Below are positions 47,228 through 54,884 of a DNA stretch of 64,000 nucleotides, one piece after another. The notes beneath the pieces are model-generated. The model worked only from the letters and a program-made list of their open reading frames with translations, ran no database searches and had not been told where the DNA came from. The stretch spans positions 3,844,001 to 3,908,000 of the forward strand of contig NZ_CP169244.1 of the NCBI RefSeq assembly GCF_041902385.1, given 5' to 3'. Source of the DNA: Arcticibacter sp041902385. GTDB taxonomy: Bacteria; Bacteroidota; Bacteroidia; Sphingobacteriales; Sphingobacteriaceae. Made by a program: the position numbers and the translations under genes. Within the stretch, counting starts at the first letter, position 1. Every line of letters starts with the position of its first letter.

Positions 47228-48412
47228 TTAATGTGCCAGTCGGATTCCTGCCAGCTGCCAGCGCGCGTCGGGCGGGAAAAAGTTACGATATGTACTGCGT
47301 GAATGATGTGGAGGTGTGAAGACAGATGCGCCGCGGAGCACCATTTGATTGATCATAAACTTGCCATTGTATTCGCCCAGAGCTCCTGGAGCTTTGCTGA
47401 AGCCTGGATAAGGCAGATATGCACTGCCGGTCCATTCCCAGCAGTCGCCCCAGTTCAGGTTCTGTGCTGCCACCTCCCATTCAAACTCGGTAGGGAGGCG
47501 CATCCCCTTCCAGGCAGCAAATGCCGCTGCCTCATACCACGAGACATGTGCTACAGGCTCGTTTGGTCTTACTTTCTCAAGCCCGCGGAAGGTGTAACGG
47601 TGCCAATCGCCGTCCACCTGATGCCAGTAGAGCGGCGCCTCAATGTGGTTGGCCTTCACCCATTCCCATCCCTCGGAATGCCAGTGGACGAAATTGCGGT
47701 AGCCGCCATCCTCCATAAATTCCATGTATTCTCCTGCGCTCACCAGGGAGTTGCTGATCTCGAAGTCGCCAAGATAAACGGAATGCCGTCCCTTTTCGTT
47801 GTCGAAACTAAAGCCGTTGCCATTGAAGCCGATCTCATATAATCCCGATCCAATCGACGTAAAGGAATTAGAAAGCACCGGAGTTAGCTCAGACGCGACG
47901 TTCTGCTCAAATGCAGGCAACAATGGATTATGGCCCAGGATATACTTGATGTCGGTAAAGAGCAGTTCCTGATGCTGTTCTTCATGGTTGATGCCCAGTA
48001 TGACGAGTTCTTCAAGAGCCGGGCTGAGGTTGTGTGCAGATAACAGCTCGCGCATAGCCTTGTCAACATAGCTCCGGTAACGGAATATATCCTGTACGGT
48101 AGGTCTGCTCAGGTTGCCTCTGTTCGTTCTCACTACACGCGCACCGACGCTTTCGTAATAACTGTTAAAAACATAGTTGTAATTAGGGTCGAACACACGG
48201 TAGCCTTTGAGGTTGGGCTGTAGTATAAAAGTCTCAAAAAACCAGGTGGTATGGCCCAGATGCCATTTCGGCGGGCTGACAAACACGGTCGGTTGCACCA
48301 CATAGTCTTCTGTTGCCAGATCCTCGCAGATGCGGACAGTCCGCTCACGGGTCTCAACATAGCTGGATAGGCAGCTGCTAATTTTGGCTGCCTGCTGATG
48401 GGTAGAGTTCAT
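47228..48412 (-). CDS. egtB: Ergothioneine synthase EgtB (hercynine sulfoxide synthase type)
   Basis: A non-heme iron enzyme that joins hercynine to a thiol (gamma-glutamylcysteine or cysteine) with O2. At 394 residues it has the EgtB size. The N-terminal DinB-like domain has iron ligands in KWHLGHTTWFFE and INHEEQHQELLF (HxxxHxE). The C-terminal FGE/sulfatase-modifying domain shows PVAHVSWYEAAAFAAWKGMR, LPTEFEWEVAAQ and the closing RNFFPPDARWQLAGIRLA. The separate methyltransferase gene argues against fused OvoA. No egtC, egtA or egtE is adjacent, so which thiol is used is open. Confidence 0.94.
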   Translation of the reverse strand: MNSTHQQAAKISSCLSSYVETRERTVRICEDLATEDYVVQPTVFVSPPKWHLGHTTWFFETFILQPNLKGYRVFDPNYNYVFNSYYESVGARVVRTNRGNLSRPTVQDIFRYRSYVDKAMRELLSAHNLSPALEELVILGINHEEQHQELLFTDIKYILGHNPLLPAFEQNVASELTPVLSNSFTSIGSGLYEIGFNGNGFSFDNEKGRHSVYLGDFEISNSLVSAGEYMEFMEDGGYRNFVHWHSEGWEWVKANHIEAPLYWHQVDGDWHRYTFRGLEKVRPNEPVAHVSWYEAAAFAAWKGMRLPTEFEWEVAAQNLNWGDCWEWTGSAYLPYPGFSKAPGALGEYNGKFMINQMVLRGASVFTPPHHSRSTYRNFFPPDARWQLAGIRLAH

Positions 48413-48484
48413 GAAAAGCGTTTTTTTATTTAAACCCCGGGCATAAGCTCAGGTAATACTTGAAGGCGCAAGCAGCGTCAGGCA

Positions 48485-48760
48485 CTACTCATACTCGGCA
48501 AATACCTCATCCTGATAACACCATAGCCATTTTTCTCCTGGCTCCGCAGAAATCACAAGGGGATGCTGTGTGGCATGAAAATGAGCGGTCATATGCCGGT
48601 TCGGCGAAGAATCGCAGCAGAGAGTAACGCCACAGGTCTGACAGGTACGGAGGTGAACCCACTCTCCTCCTGTACGCACGAATTCCTCACAAATAAGGGA
48701 TTCGGGCAGCTTAAGTTCCTCAAGGGACGATAGATGTTTGCAACTATTTTGGTTTGCCAT
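48485..48760 (-). CDS. UBP-type zinc-finger protein
   Basis: A 91-residue stand-alone zf-UBP domain: the Cys/His pattern runs CKHLSSL, CEEFVRTGGEWVHLRTCQTC, CCDSSPNRHMTAHFHATQH, with WLWCYQDE at the end. In eukaryotes this fold binds ubiquitin tails. Bacterial single-domain forms have no ubiquitin partner, and their role is unknown. It is first in a minus-strand run with egtB (72 nt downstream), egtD, the kinase and the receiver-flavoprotein, so it likely works in the same redox response. Confidence 0.88.
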   Translation of the reverse strand: MANQNSCKHLSSLEELKLPESLICEEFVRTGGEWVHLRTCQTCGVTLCCDSSPNRHMTAHFHATQHPLVISAEPGEKWLWCYQDEVFAEYE

Positions 48761-49107
48761 TTAACTGAAATTAAAGAAATTTAAAAACCAGTTGTCATTA
48801 CTAATGTACAAAATCTTTCGCAAACGGTTTGCTGGCTTTCTGGTATTGCCAATTCCTCCGCCATTTCTTTTCTGTGCGGTCTTATTCCTTGTTCTCTTTT
48901 CACATAAGCGGCATTAATGAGCCCGCATGTCCGTTCATGCAGATTCCTGTCCGCGTCCTCTTGTTCCGGGAAGGCATAACTGAAGCGATCCTTTTGCCTG
49001 ACTAGTAAAAATAAGTAACACCCCGGCGCTCTGAGGGACTGCGGTCTCATCGTCAGGCAGGAAAAAAAGGGGTCAATGCTGGCGCTACGCATTCTGCCTG
49101 TTGACGC
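48761..49107. other. Intergenic region upstream of the redox operon
   Basis: About 350 nt between two minus-strand genes. A 103-codon frame (48781-49092 minus) has unlikely composition and no family resemblance. The promoter of the five-gene operon should lie here, but I see no exact TAnnTTTG box. Confidence 0.4.
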
Positions 49108-49986
49108 TTAAAACCGTTCAAGTGTGCTCCGGATGGGAGCAAGATAAGAGCTGCCGAACAGGTTCACGTGAACGAGCAAGGGGTAAAGGTTCCAGATATC
49201 GAGCCTCTCCTGCCAGCCGCTTTGTAAGGGGAAGGCATCATGGTAGGCTTGGTAAAAGGCCTCGTCAAAACCACCGAAGAGAGTAGTCATGGCGATATCA
49301 AACTCCCTGTGTCCGTATGAGACTGCAGGGTCGATCAGTACCGGCTCTCCTGTTTCGCTTATCATGTAATTGCCTGCCCAGAGATCGCCGTGCAGAAGCG
49401 AAGGATCCTCTTCGTCAAAAAGACCCGGCAGCGCGGTGAATAGTCGCTCGAATTTTGCAGTTATCACCCTGTCAATTAATTTCTTATCCGATGCGATCTT
49501 AATCTGAGGTTTCAGCCTCTCTTCTATAAAGAACTCGGTCCAGGATGGGTGCCGTTGGTTCCTTTGTTCCAGCGAACCCATATAATTATCGTAGTCGAGT
49601 CCAAAGCCGGAGCTGCTTGTACGGTGCATGGCCGCAAGCTTCTCTCCCATCAACGCCATTGCGGTCTGGTCGGGGCGCCCGGCGTTGATCCATTGCAACA
49701 CCAGGAACTGCTCTCCTGGACTTGTGCCGCATGCCAGTACTTTCGGTACTTTTATTGTTTCGGTATGGGCAATTTCCCTGAGGCCTGCAGATTCCTTAAA
49801 GAACATTTCAGGAAAGTGTCCGGCGTTGTTGATCTTCGCAAAAAAGAGTGTCTGACCAGCCTTTAGCTGGTAGCAGGAGTTGATGCTTCCGCCGCCCACG
49901 CTGCGTACTATTTCGATCTTTTTGTGCACACCAACAGCGGCAAGAGACTGGCTGATAAGGGCTAACGTTTGTTCTGATATGTACAT
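49108..49986 (-). CDS. Fructosamine kinase family protein
   Basis: A 292-residue aminoglycoside-phosphotransferase-like kinase that phosphorylates sugar-lysine adducts (ketosamines) so that they decompose, reversing protein glycation. Family signs: the N-terminal VGGGSINSCYQLKAG, FFAKINNAGHFPEMFFKESAGL, catalytic LLHGDLWAGNYMI and metal-site LIDPAVSYGHREFDIAM. The C-terminal GSSYLAPIRSTLERF is typical. It lies just upstream of the redox/ergothioneine operon, in the same direction but about 350 nt apart, so shared control is not shown. Its start codon is close to the divergent lepA promoter. Confidence 0.92.
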   Translation of the reverse strand: MYISEQTLALISQSLAAVGVHKKIEIVRSVGGGSINSCYQLKAGQTLFFAKINNAGHFPEMFFKESAGLREIAHTETIKVPKVLACGTSPGEQFLVLQWINAGRPDQTAMALMGEKLAAMHRTSSSGFGLDYDNYMGSLEQRNQRHPSWTEFFIEERLKPQIKIASDKKLIDRVITAKFERLFTALPGLFDEEDPSLLHGDLWAGNYMISETGEPVLIDPAVSYGHREFDIAMTTLFGGFDEAFYQAYHDAFPLQSGWQERLDIWNLYPLLVHVNLFGSSYLAPIRSTLERF

Positions 49987-50029
49987 AATCTTCTGGATAA
50001 GACGCCATGAAAATATGAATTCAAAAAAT

Positions 50030-50037
50030 TATCTTTG
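50030..50037 (+). promoter_or_regulatory. -7 box (TATCTTTG) 8 nt before lepA
   Basis: An exact TAnnTTTG match. Only GCGATTCG separates it from the ATG at 50046, with no ribosome-binding site in between. Confidence 0.5.
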
Positions 50038-50045
50038 CGATTCGA

Positions 50046-51833
50046 ATGAAACATATCCGGAATTTTTGCATCATCGCACACATCGATCACGGGAAGAGTA
50101 CGTTGGCAGATCGATTGCTCGAATATACCAATACAATCACTCAGCGCGAAGCTCAGGCTCAGCTGCTGGATGATATGGACCTGGAACGCGAGCGCGGCAT
50201 CACCATTAAGAGTCACGCTATCCAGATGAACTATAAGCTGGATGGCCAGGAATATGTTTTAAATCTGATCGACACCCCCGGGCACGTCGATTTTTCATAT
50301 GAAGTTTCACGCTCTATTGCAGCCTGTGAAGGCGCTCTTCTCATCGTGGATGCAGCGCAGGGAATACAGGCACAGACAATATCGAACCTGTATCTGGCCC
50401 TGGAGCATGACCTGGAGATCATCCCGATCCTGAACAAGATGGACCTCCCCGGCGCTATGCCTGAGGAGGTGAAGGACCAGATCATTGAGCTGATCGGCTG
50501 TAAGAGAGAAGAGATCATCCCTGCTTCCGGGAAAACGGGAATGGGAGTACACGATATTCTAAAGGCGATCGTAGAGCGCGTCCCTGCCCCGGTAGGCAAG
50601 CCGGATGGCGAGCTTCAGGCTTTGATCTTCGACTCGGTGTTTAACTCTTTCCGGGGGATCATTGCCTACTTCAAGGTGGTGAACGGCGAAATCAGGAAGA
50701 ATGATAAAGTAAAGTTCATCGCTACGGGCAAAGAGTACATTGCCGACGAGGTAGGCGTACTGAAACTGAATCAGCAGCCGCGCGACGTGATAAAGACGGG
50801 CGACGTGGGCTATATCATATCAGGGATCAAGGAAGCCCGGGAAGTGAAGGTGGGCGATACCATTACGCATGTGGAGCGTCCGGCAAAAGAGGCAATACAG
50901 GGATTCGAAGAAGTAAAGCCGATGGTGTTCGCAGGGATCTACCCGGTAGATACCGAGGATTACGAAGAGCTCAGGGAGAGTATGCATAAGCTGCAGCTGA
51001 ACGATGCTTCGATCGTTTTTGAACCTGAGTCTTCTGCTGCCCTTGGCTTTGGTTTCCGCTGTGGCTTCCTCGGAATGCTGCATATGGAGATCATCCAGGA
51101 GCGCCTGGAGCGTGAGTTCGATATGACGGTGATCACGACCGTACCGAACGTATCTTATCGTGCCTTTACCACCAAGGGCGATCTGGTGATTGTCAATAAC
51201 CCTTCAGATCTTCCTGATCCGAGCAAAATGGACTTCGTGGAAGAGCCGTATATCAAAGCGAATATTATCACCAAGTCAGACTTTGTTGGTCCGGTGATGT
51301 CTTTGTGTATTCAGAAGCGGGGGATTATCGTCAATCAGTCGTACCTCACTTCTGAACGTGTGGAGCTGGTTTTTGAAATGCCAATGGGCGAAATTGTGTT
51401 CGACTTCTACGATCGTCTAAAAACCATTTCCAAGGGATATGCCTCGTTTGACTACCACCAGATCGGATACAGGCAGTCAGATCTGGTCCGTCTGGATATC
51501 AAGTTAAACGGCGAGCCTGTGGATGCACTTTCGTCATTGATTCACCGCAGTAACTCCTACGATTTCGGAAAGAAGATCTGTGAGAAACTGAAAGAGCTTC
51601 TCCCCCGGCAGCAATTCGAGATTGCCATTCAGGCTTCAATTGGGGCAAAGGTGATTGCACGTGAGAACGTTCGCGCCCTTCGCAAAGACGTAACGGCTAA
51701 ATGTTACGGAGGGGATATTTCCCGGAAGCGTAAACTCCTGGAAAAACAGAAGAAGGGAAAGAAGCGGATGCGGCAGGTTGGAAACGTGGAGATTCCTCAG
51801 TCTGCTTTCATGGCTGTTCTTAAGCTGGATTAA
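50046..51833 (+). CDS. lepA: Elongation factor 4 (LepA)
   Basis: A ribosome-dependent GTPase that back-translocates or helps ribosome biogenesis. The length of 595 residues is standard. G1 is in IAHIDHGKSTLADRLLEYTN, G2/G3 in ERERGITIKSHAIQM and LIDTPGHVDFSYEVSRS, and G4 in PILNKMDLPGA. The LepA-specific C-terminal domain closes with RKDVTAKCYGGDISRKRKLL and KKGKKRMRQVGNVEIPQSAF. The start codon lies 8 nt after the -7 box, hinting at a leaderless transcript. Confidence 0.97.
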   Translation: MKHIRNFCIIAHIDHGKSTLADRLLEYTNTITQREAQAQLLDDMDLERERGITIKSHAIQMNYKLDGQEYVLNLIDTPGHVDFSYEVSRSIAACEGALLIVDAAQGIQAQTISNLYLALEHDLEIIPILNKMDLPGAMPEEVKDQIIELIGCKREEIIPASGKTGMGVHDILKAIVERVPAPVGKPDGELQALIFDSVFNSFRGIIAYFKVVNGEIRKNDKVKFIATGKEYIADEVGVLKLNQQPRDVIKTGDVGYIISGIKEAREVKVGDTITHVERPAKEAIQGFEEVKPMVFAGIYPVDTEDYEELRESMHKLQLNDASIVFEPESSAALGFGFRCGFLGMLHMEIIQERLEREFDMTVITTVPNVSYRAFTTKGDLVIVNNPSDLPDPSKMDFVEEPYIKANIITKSDFVGPVMSLCIQKRGIIVNQSYLTSERVELVFEMPMGEIVFDFYDRLKTISKGYASFDYHQIGYRQSDLVRLDIKLNGEPVDALSSLIHRSNSYDFGKKICEKLKELLPRQQFEIAIQASIGAKVIARENVRALRKDVTAKCYGGDISRKRKLLEKQKKGKKRMRQVGNVEIPQSAFMAVLKLD

Positions 51834-51914
51834 CACATACTATTGGAAGGCAGTACTTCAATTCGATCTTTCGGTCTTTGAACGGCCTGCCATCCGAAGC
51901 CTATTTCATAGCAC

Positions 51915-52796
51915 ATGCAATTACTTGACGGAAAATTCGTATCTGAAAAACTCAAACAAGAGATAGCGGCGGAAGCAGCTGAAGTGTTATCACTTAGTGG
52001 ACGGAAACCCCACCTGGTTGCCATATTAGTAGGTCACGATGGTGGCAGCGAAACTTACGTGGCCAGCAAGATGAAGAATTGTGAGAAGGTTGGCTTCAAG
52101 TCGACGCTCTACAGATACGAGGAAACGGTAACCGAGGCAGAGCTTCTTAACAAGATCGAAGAGATCAATCTGGATCCGGAAGTAGACGGACTGATTGTTC
52201 AGCTGCCTCTTCCTAAGCATATTGACCCAGAGAAGGTTACAGAGAAGATCGACTACCGAAAGGACGTTGATGGTTTTCACCCTGTGAACCTGGGAAGGAT
52301 GATGCGCAATCTTCCCTGCTTTATCCCTGCCACCCCCTACGGCATCCTGATGATGCTGGAGGAATATAAGATAGAAACTGCCGGCAAGCATTGTGTGGTA
52401 GTGGGAAGAAGTAACATTGTGGGCAGCCCGATGAGCATCCTCATGGCGCGTAACACATATCCCGGAAATTGTACTGTCACCCTAACTCATAGTAAGACGC
52501 AGAACCTGGAGGAAATTGTGCGCTCTGCCGATATTGTAGTCGCAGCAATTGGCAGAAAGAACTTTATCACGGCCGATATGGTGAAAGACGGAGCGGTCGT
52601 AATTGATGTCGGCATCAACAGGGAGACATCCGCAGAGACTAAGTCGGGTTTTAAGCTGTATGGAGATGTAGACTTCGAGAACATTGCCCCTAAAGCCTCC
52701 TGGATCACTCCTGTTCCCGGAGGAGTTGGTTTAATGACAATTGTAGGCCTTCTTAAAAATACCCTTGCTTCAGCTAAAAAGGAGATCTATTCCTGA
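51915..52796 (+). CDS. folD: Methylenetetrahydrofolate dehydrogenase/cyclohydrolase
   Basis: A bifunctional cytoplasmic enzyme that interconverts 5,10-methylene-, methenyl- and 10-formyl-tetrahydrofolate, feeding purine and formyl-Met synthesis. 293 residues. Signatures: VGHDGGSETYVASKMKNCEK with the catalytic Tyr/Lys, LIVQLPLPKHI, DVDGFHPVNLGRM, the NADP-binding VVVGRSNIVGSPMSILMARN, and the closing TPVPGGVGLMTIVGLLKNT. It follows lepA by 80 nt. Confidence 0.96.
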   Translation: MQLLDGKFVSEKLKQEIAAEAAEVLSLSGRKPHLVAILVGHDGGSETYVASKMKNCEKVGFKSTLYRYEETVTEAELLNKIEEINLDPEVDGLIVQLPLPKHIDPEKVTEKIDYRKDVDGFHPVNLGRMMRNLPCFIPATPYGILMMLEEYKIETAGKHCVVVGRSNIVGSPMSILMARNTYPGNCTVTLTHSKTQNLEEIVRSADIVVAAIGRKNFITADMVKDGAVVIDVGINRETSAETKSGFKLYGDVDFENIAPKASWITPVPGGVGLMTIVGLLKNTLASAKKEIYS

Positions 52797-52847
52797 AACG
52801 TCTTAGTTCGACATAGCCTCTTTGTTCCGCCGCTGGCTGGCAGGCAA

Positions 52848-53285
52848 TTATAGCAGATAGGTTTCAGGGATTACCAGGTCATCTTTTTCGTCGGTCCAGA
52901 CCATCGACACAATCCTCCATTGTCCTTCGGTATAGATGTACTGGATGAAATTTACCCCGCGTGTCCAGGGCTGAGAAGTTTCGGCGCTGAAAGAGTATTC
53001 GTAAACGCTGACGCGCTGCGCGGTATTTCCGAAAACCTCCGTATTGTCTGATATTTCCTGCTGTGAGTAAAATGAAGAGCTTCCGTCTTCTATTTGCTTC
53101 ATTACAGCTTGTGCATAGCTCTGTACTGTGAAGTCGATCGGCTGATCGTAGTTGTTGTTAATGAGCTTACCGGCGCCATAAAACAGCTCCTGCAGATGAT
53201 CGAACTGCGGATAGTGTTCCTGATTAAAGCTTATTGCAGCATAAAACTGCTCGGTCAGTTTGTCAATCTCCTGGATATTGATCAT
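52848..53285 (-). CDS. NTF2/SnoaL-like hypothetical protein
   Basis: A 145-residue soluble protein. The N-terminal helices (IDKLTEQFYAAISFNQEHY), the middle DFTVQSYAQAVMKQI, and the closing beta-strands (WTRGVNFIQYIYTEGQWRIVSMVW) resemble the NTF2/DUF4440-like cone fold. The specific role is unknown. Its start is 122 nt from the divergent queE promoter region. Confidence 0.65.
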   Translation of the reverse strand: MINIQEIDKLTEQFYAAISFNQEHYPQFDHLQELFYGAGKLINNNYDQPIDFTVQSYAQAVMKQIEDGSSSFYSQQEISDNTEVFGNTAQRVSVYEYSFSAETSQPWTRGVNFIQYIYTEGQWRIVSMVWTDEKDDLVIPETYLL

Positions 53286-53406
53286 GTCTTTCGTGTATAT
53301 CTGTTCTAATAACCACTTTTAGTCTCAATAGGTTTGAGGTTCGGTCTTATTGATCATCGTGCTGCAATATTCAGCCCCCGGCATCTCCAATAGGTGAACT
53401 ATTCGG

Positions 53407-53414
53407 TATATTTG
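53407..53414 (+). promoter_or_regulatory. -7 box (TATATTTG) before queE
   Basis: An exact TAnnTTTG match 13 nt before the ATG at 53428 and 4 nt before an in-frame TTG at 53419. No clear -33. Confidence 0.45.
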
Positions 53415-53427
53415 CCGATTGTTTAAC

Positions 53428-54051
53428 ATGAATCAAGTAGTACCAGAAGACGGAACTCTATTGCCCTTAATGGAAGAGTTCTATACAATACAGGGAGAAG
53501 GATATCACAGTGGCAAGGCAGCATATTTTATCCGGCTGGGCGGATGCGATGTAGGCTGCCATTGGTGTGATGTAAAGGAGAGCTGGAATGCTGAACTTCA
53601 TCCCCTTACCCCAGCTGATGAGATCGTGAAAAATGCAGCCAGCTATCCTGGAAAGGCGGTGGTCATTACTGGCGGAGAACCCCTGATGTACAATCTCGAT
53701 TATCTGACAACTGAGCTTCAGCGCCGCGGAATAAAGACGTTTATTGAGACCTCCGGCGCCTACCCGCTCTCAGGTACCTGGGATTGGATCTGTCTCTCGC
53801 CCAAGAAGTTTAAAGCTCCTCTGCCCTCTATTGCGCCTCATGCGGGAGAGCTGAAAGTGATTGTCTTTAATAAGAGCGATTTTGCCTGGGCTGAGAAGCA
53901 TGCCGATATGGTGGCACCCGGCTGTAAACTCTATTTGCAGCCTGAATGGTCTAAAGCAACCGAAATGCTGCCCCTGATCATTGACTATGTAAAGGAAAAC
54001 CCGAAGTGGGAGATCTCGCTGCAAACGCATAAGTATTTGAATATTCCGTAA
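53428..54051 (+). CDS. queE: 7-carboxy-7-deazaguanine synthase
   Basis: A radical-SAM enzyme that makes CDG from carboxytetrahydropterin in the preQ0/queuosine pathway. 207 residues from ATG 53428. The cluster-binding motif CxxxCxxC appears as GGCDVGCHWCDVKESW (residues ~31-46), preceded by PLMEEFYTIQGEGYHSGKAA. GGEPLMYNLDY is the SAM-contact GGEP motif, and YLQPEWSKA lies near the C-terminus. QueG is encoded 36 kb away in the same window; queC, queD and tgt are not here. Confidence 0.95.
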   Translation: MNQVVPEDGTLLPLMEEFYTIQGEGYHSGKAAYFIRLGGCDVGCHWCDVKESWNAELHPLTPADEIVKNAASYPGKAVVITGGEPLMYNLDYLTTELQRRGIKTFIETSGAYPLSGTWDWICLSPKKFKAPLPSIAPHAGELKVIVFNKSDFAWAEKHADMVAPGCKLYLQPEWSKATEMLPLIIDYVKENPKWEISLQTHKYLNIP

Positions 54052-54070
54052 TTATAGTTTACTATATTTG
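54036..54070 (+). promoter_or_regulatory. Likely promoter TTTG-N23-TATATTTG for the hydrolase-OmpA pair
   Basis: TTTG (54036-54039) inside the queE 3' end and TATATTTG (54063-54070), 28 nt before the ATG at 54099. The spacer is at the long end of the accepted range. Confidence 0.5.
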
Positions 54071-54098
54071 TAATACTATAGCTCCTAAATTAACCTCA

Positions 54099-54872
54099 AT
54101 GAAGCGACTCATTCTCTCTATCCTATTAACGGGCCTTGTTGGTCATCTGGCTGCGCAGGGAAAAGATATCTCCTACTCCAGCCAGGGAACCAAATTAAAG
54201 GGATACCTGGTCAGCCCCGAAAACAAGAGCAGTAAAGCACCTGGCGTGGTAGTGATACATGCATGGATGGGGCTGAACGATTTTGTGAAAGGCTCTGCTA
54301 CAAATTTAGCAAAGCTGGGCTATTATGCGTTTGCGGCTGATATTTATGGGGAGGGCGTCAGGCCCCAGTCGCCTGCAGAAGCGGGAAAGCTGTCGGGATC
54401 TTATAAAGGCGACCGTGACCTGTATCGCTCGCGTATTCAGGCAGCAATAGAGCAATTAATCAAGGCGGGCGCCGATCCTGAACGCATAGCGGTGATGGGT
54501 TACTGCTTCGGAGGAACAGGAGCGCTGGAGGCAGCAAGAGCTAATCTGCCGGTAAAAGGGGTGGTCTCTTTTCACGGTGGCCTCGATAAAAGAGGAGACA
54601 AACAGGAGAACTCGGAGATTAGTGCGAAGGTGCTTGTTTTACACGGCGCAGATGATCCCTTTGTTCCCGAGAGTCAGGCTTTGGCGTTTCGCGAAGAGAT
54701 GCGGAGCAGAAAAGCCGACTGGCAAATGATCTATTATTCGGACGCGGTGCACGCATTTACTGAGCCTGCAGCTGGCAATAACAAATCTTCCGGCGCTGCG
54801 TATAATGAAAAGGCGGCAAAGCGGTCCTGGGAAGACATGAAGAAGTTCTTTCAGGAAGTTTTTGCCATGTAA
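54099..54872 (+). CDS. Exported dienelactone hydrolase family protein
   Basis: A 257-residue alpha/beta-hydrolase with a signal peptide (MKRLILSILLTGLVGHLAAQ). The nucleophile is Cys in MGYCFGGTGALEAAR, as in true dienelactone hydrolases, with Asp in LHGADDPFVPES and His in DAVHAFTEPAAG. It is likely a periplasmic esterase or carboxymethylenebutenolidase-type enzyme; the natural substrate is unknown. It precedes the OmpA/PD40 gene by 12 nt, so the two are cotranscribed. Confidence 0.9.
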   Translation: MKRLILSILLTGLVGHLAAQGKDISYSSQGTKLKGYLVSPENKSSKAPGVVVIHAWMGLNDFVKGSATNLAKLGYYAFAADIYGEGVRPQSPAEAGKLSGSYKGDRDLYRSRIQAAIEQLIKAGADPERIAVMGYCFGGTGALEAARANLPVKGVVSFHGGLDKRGDKQENSEISAKVLVLHGADDPFVPESQALAFREEMRSRKADWQMIYYSDAVHAFTEPAAGNNKSSGAAYNEKAAKRSWEDMKKFFQEVFAM

Positions 54873-54884
54873 GCGTTTGGTGAA

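Noticed and set aside
48781..49092. 103-codon minus-strand frame between the zinc-finger and fructosamine kinase genes
   Set aside because: No homologue recognised and no ribosome site; the region is more likely the operon's upstream control region.
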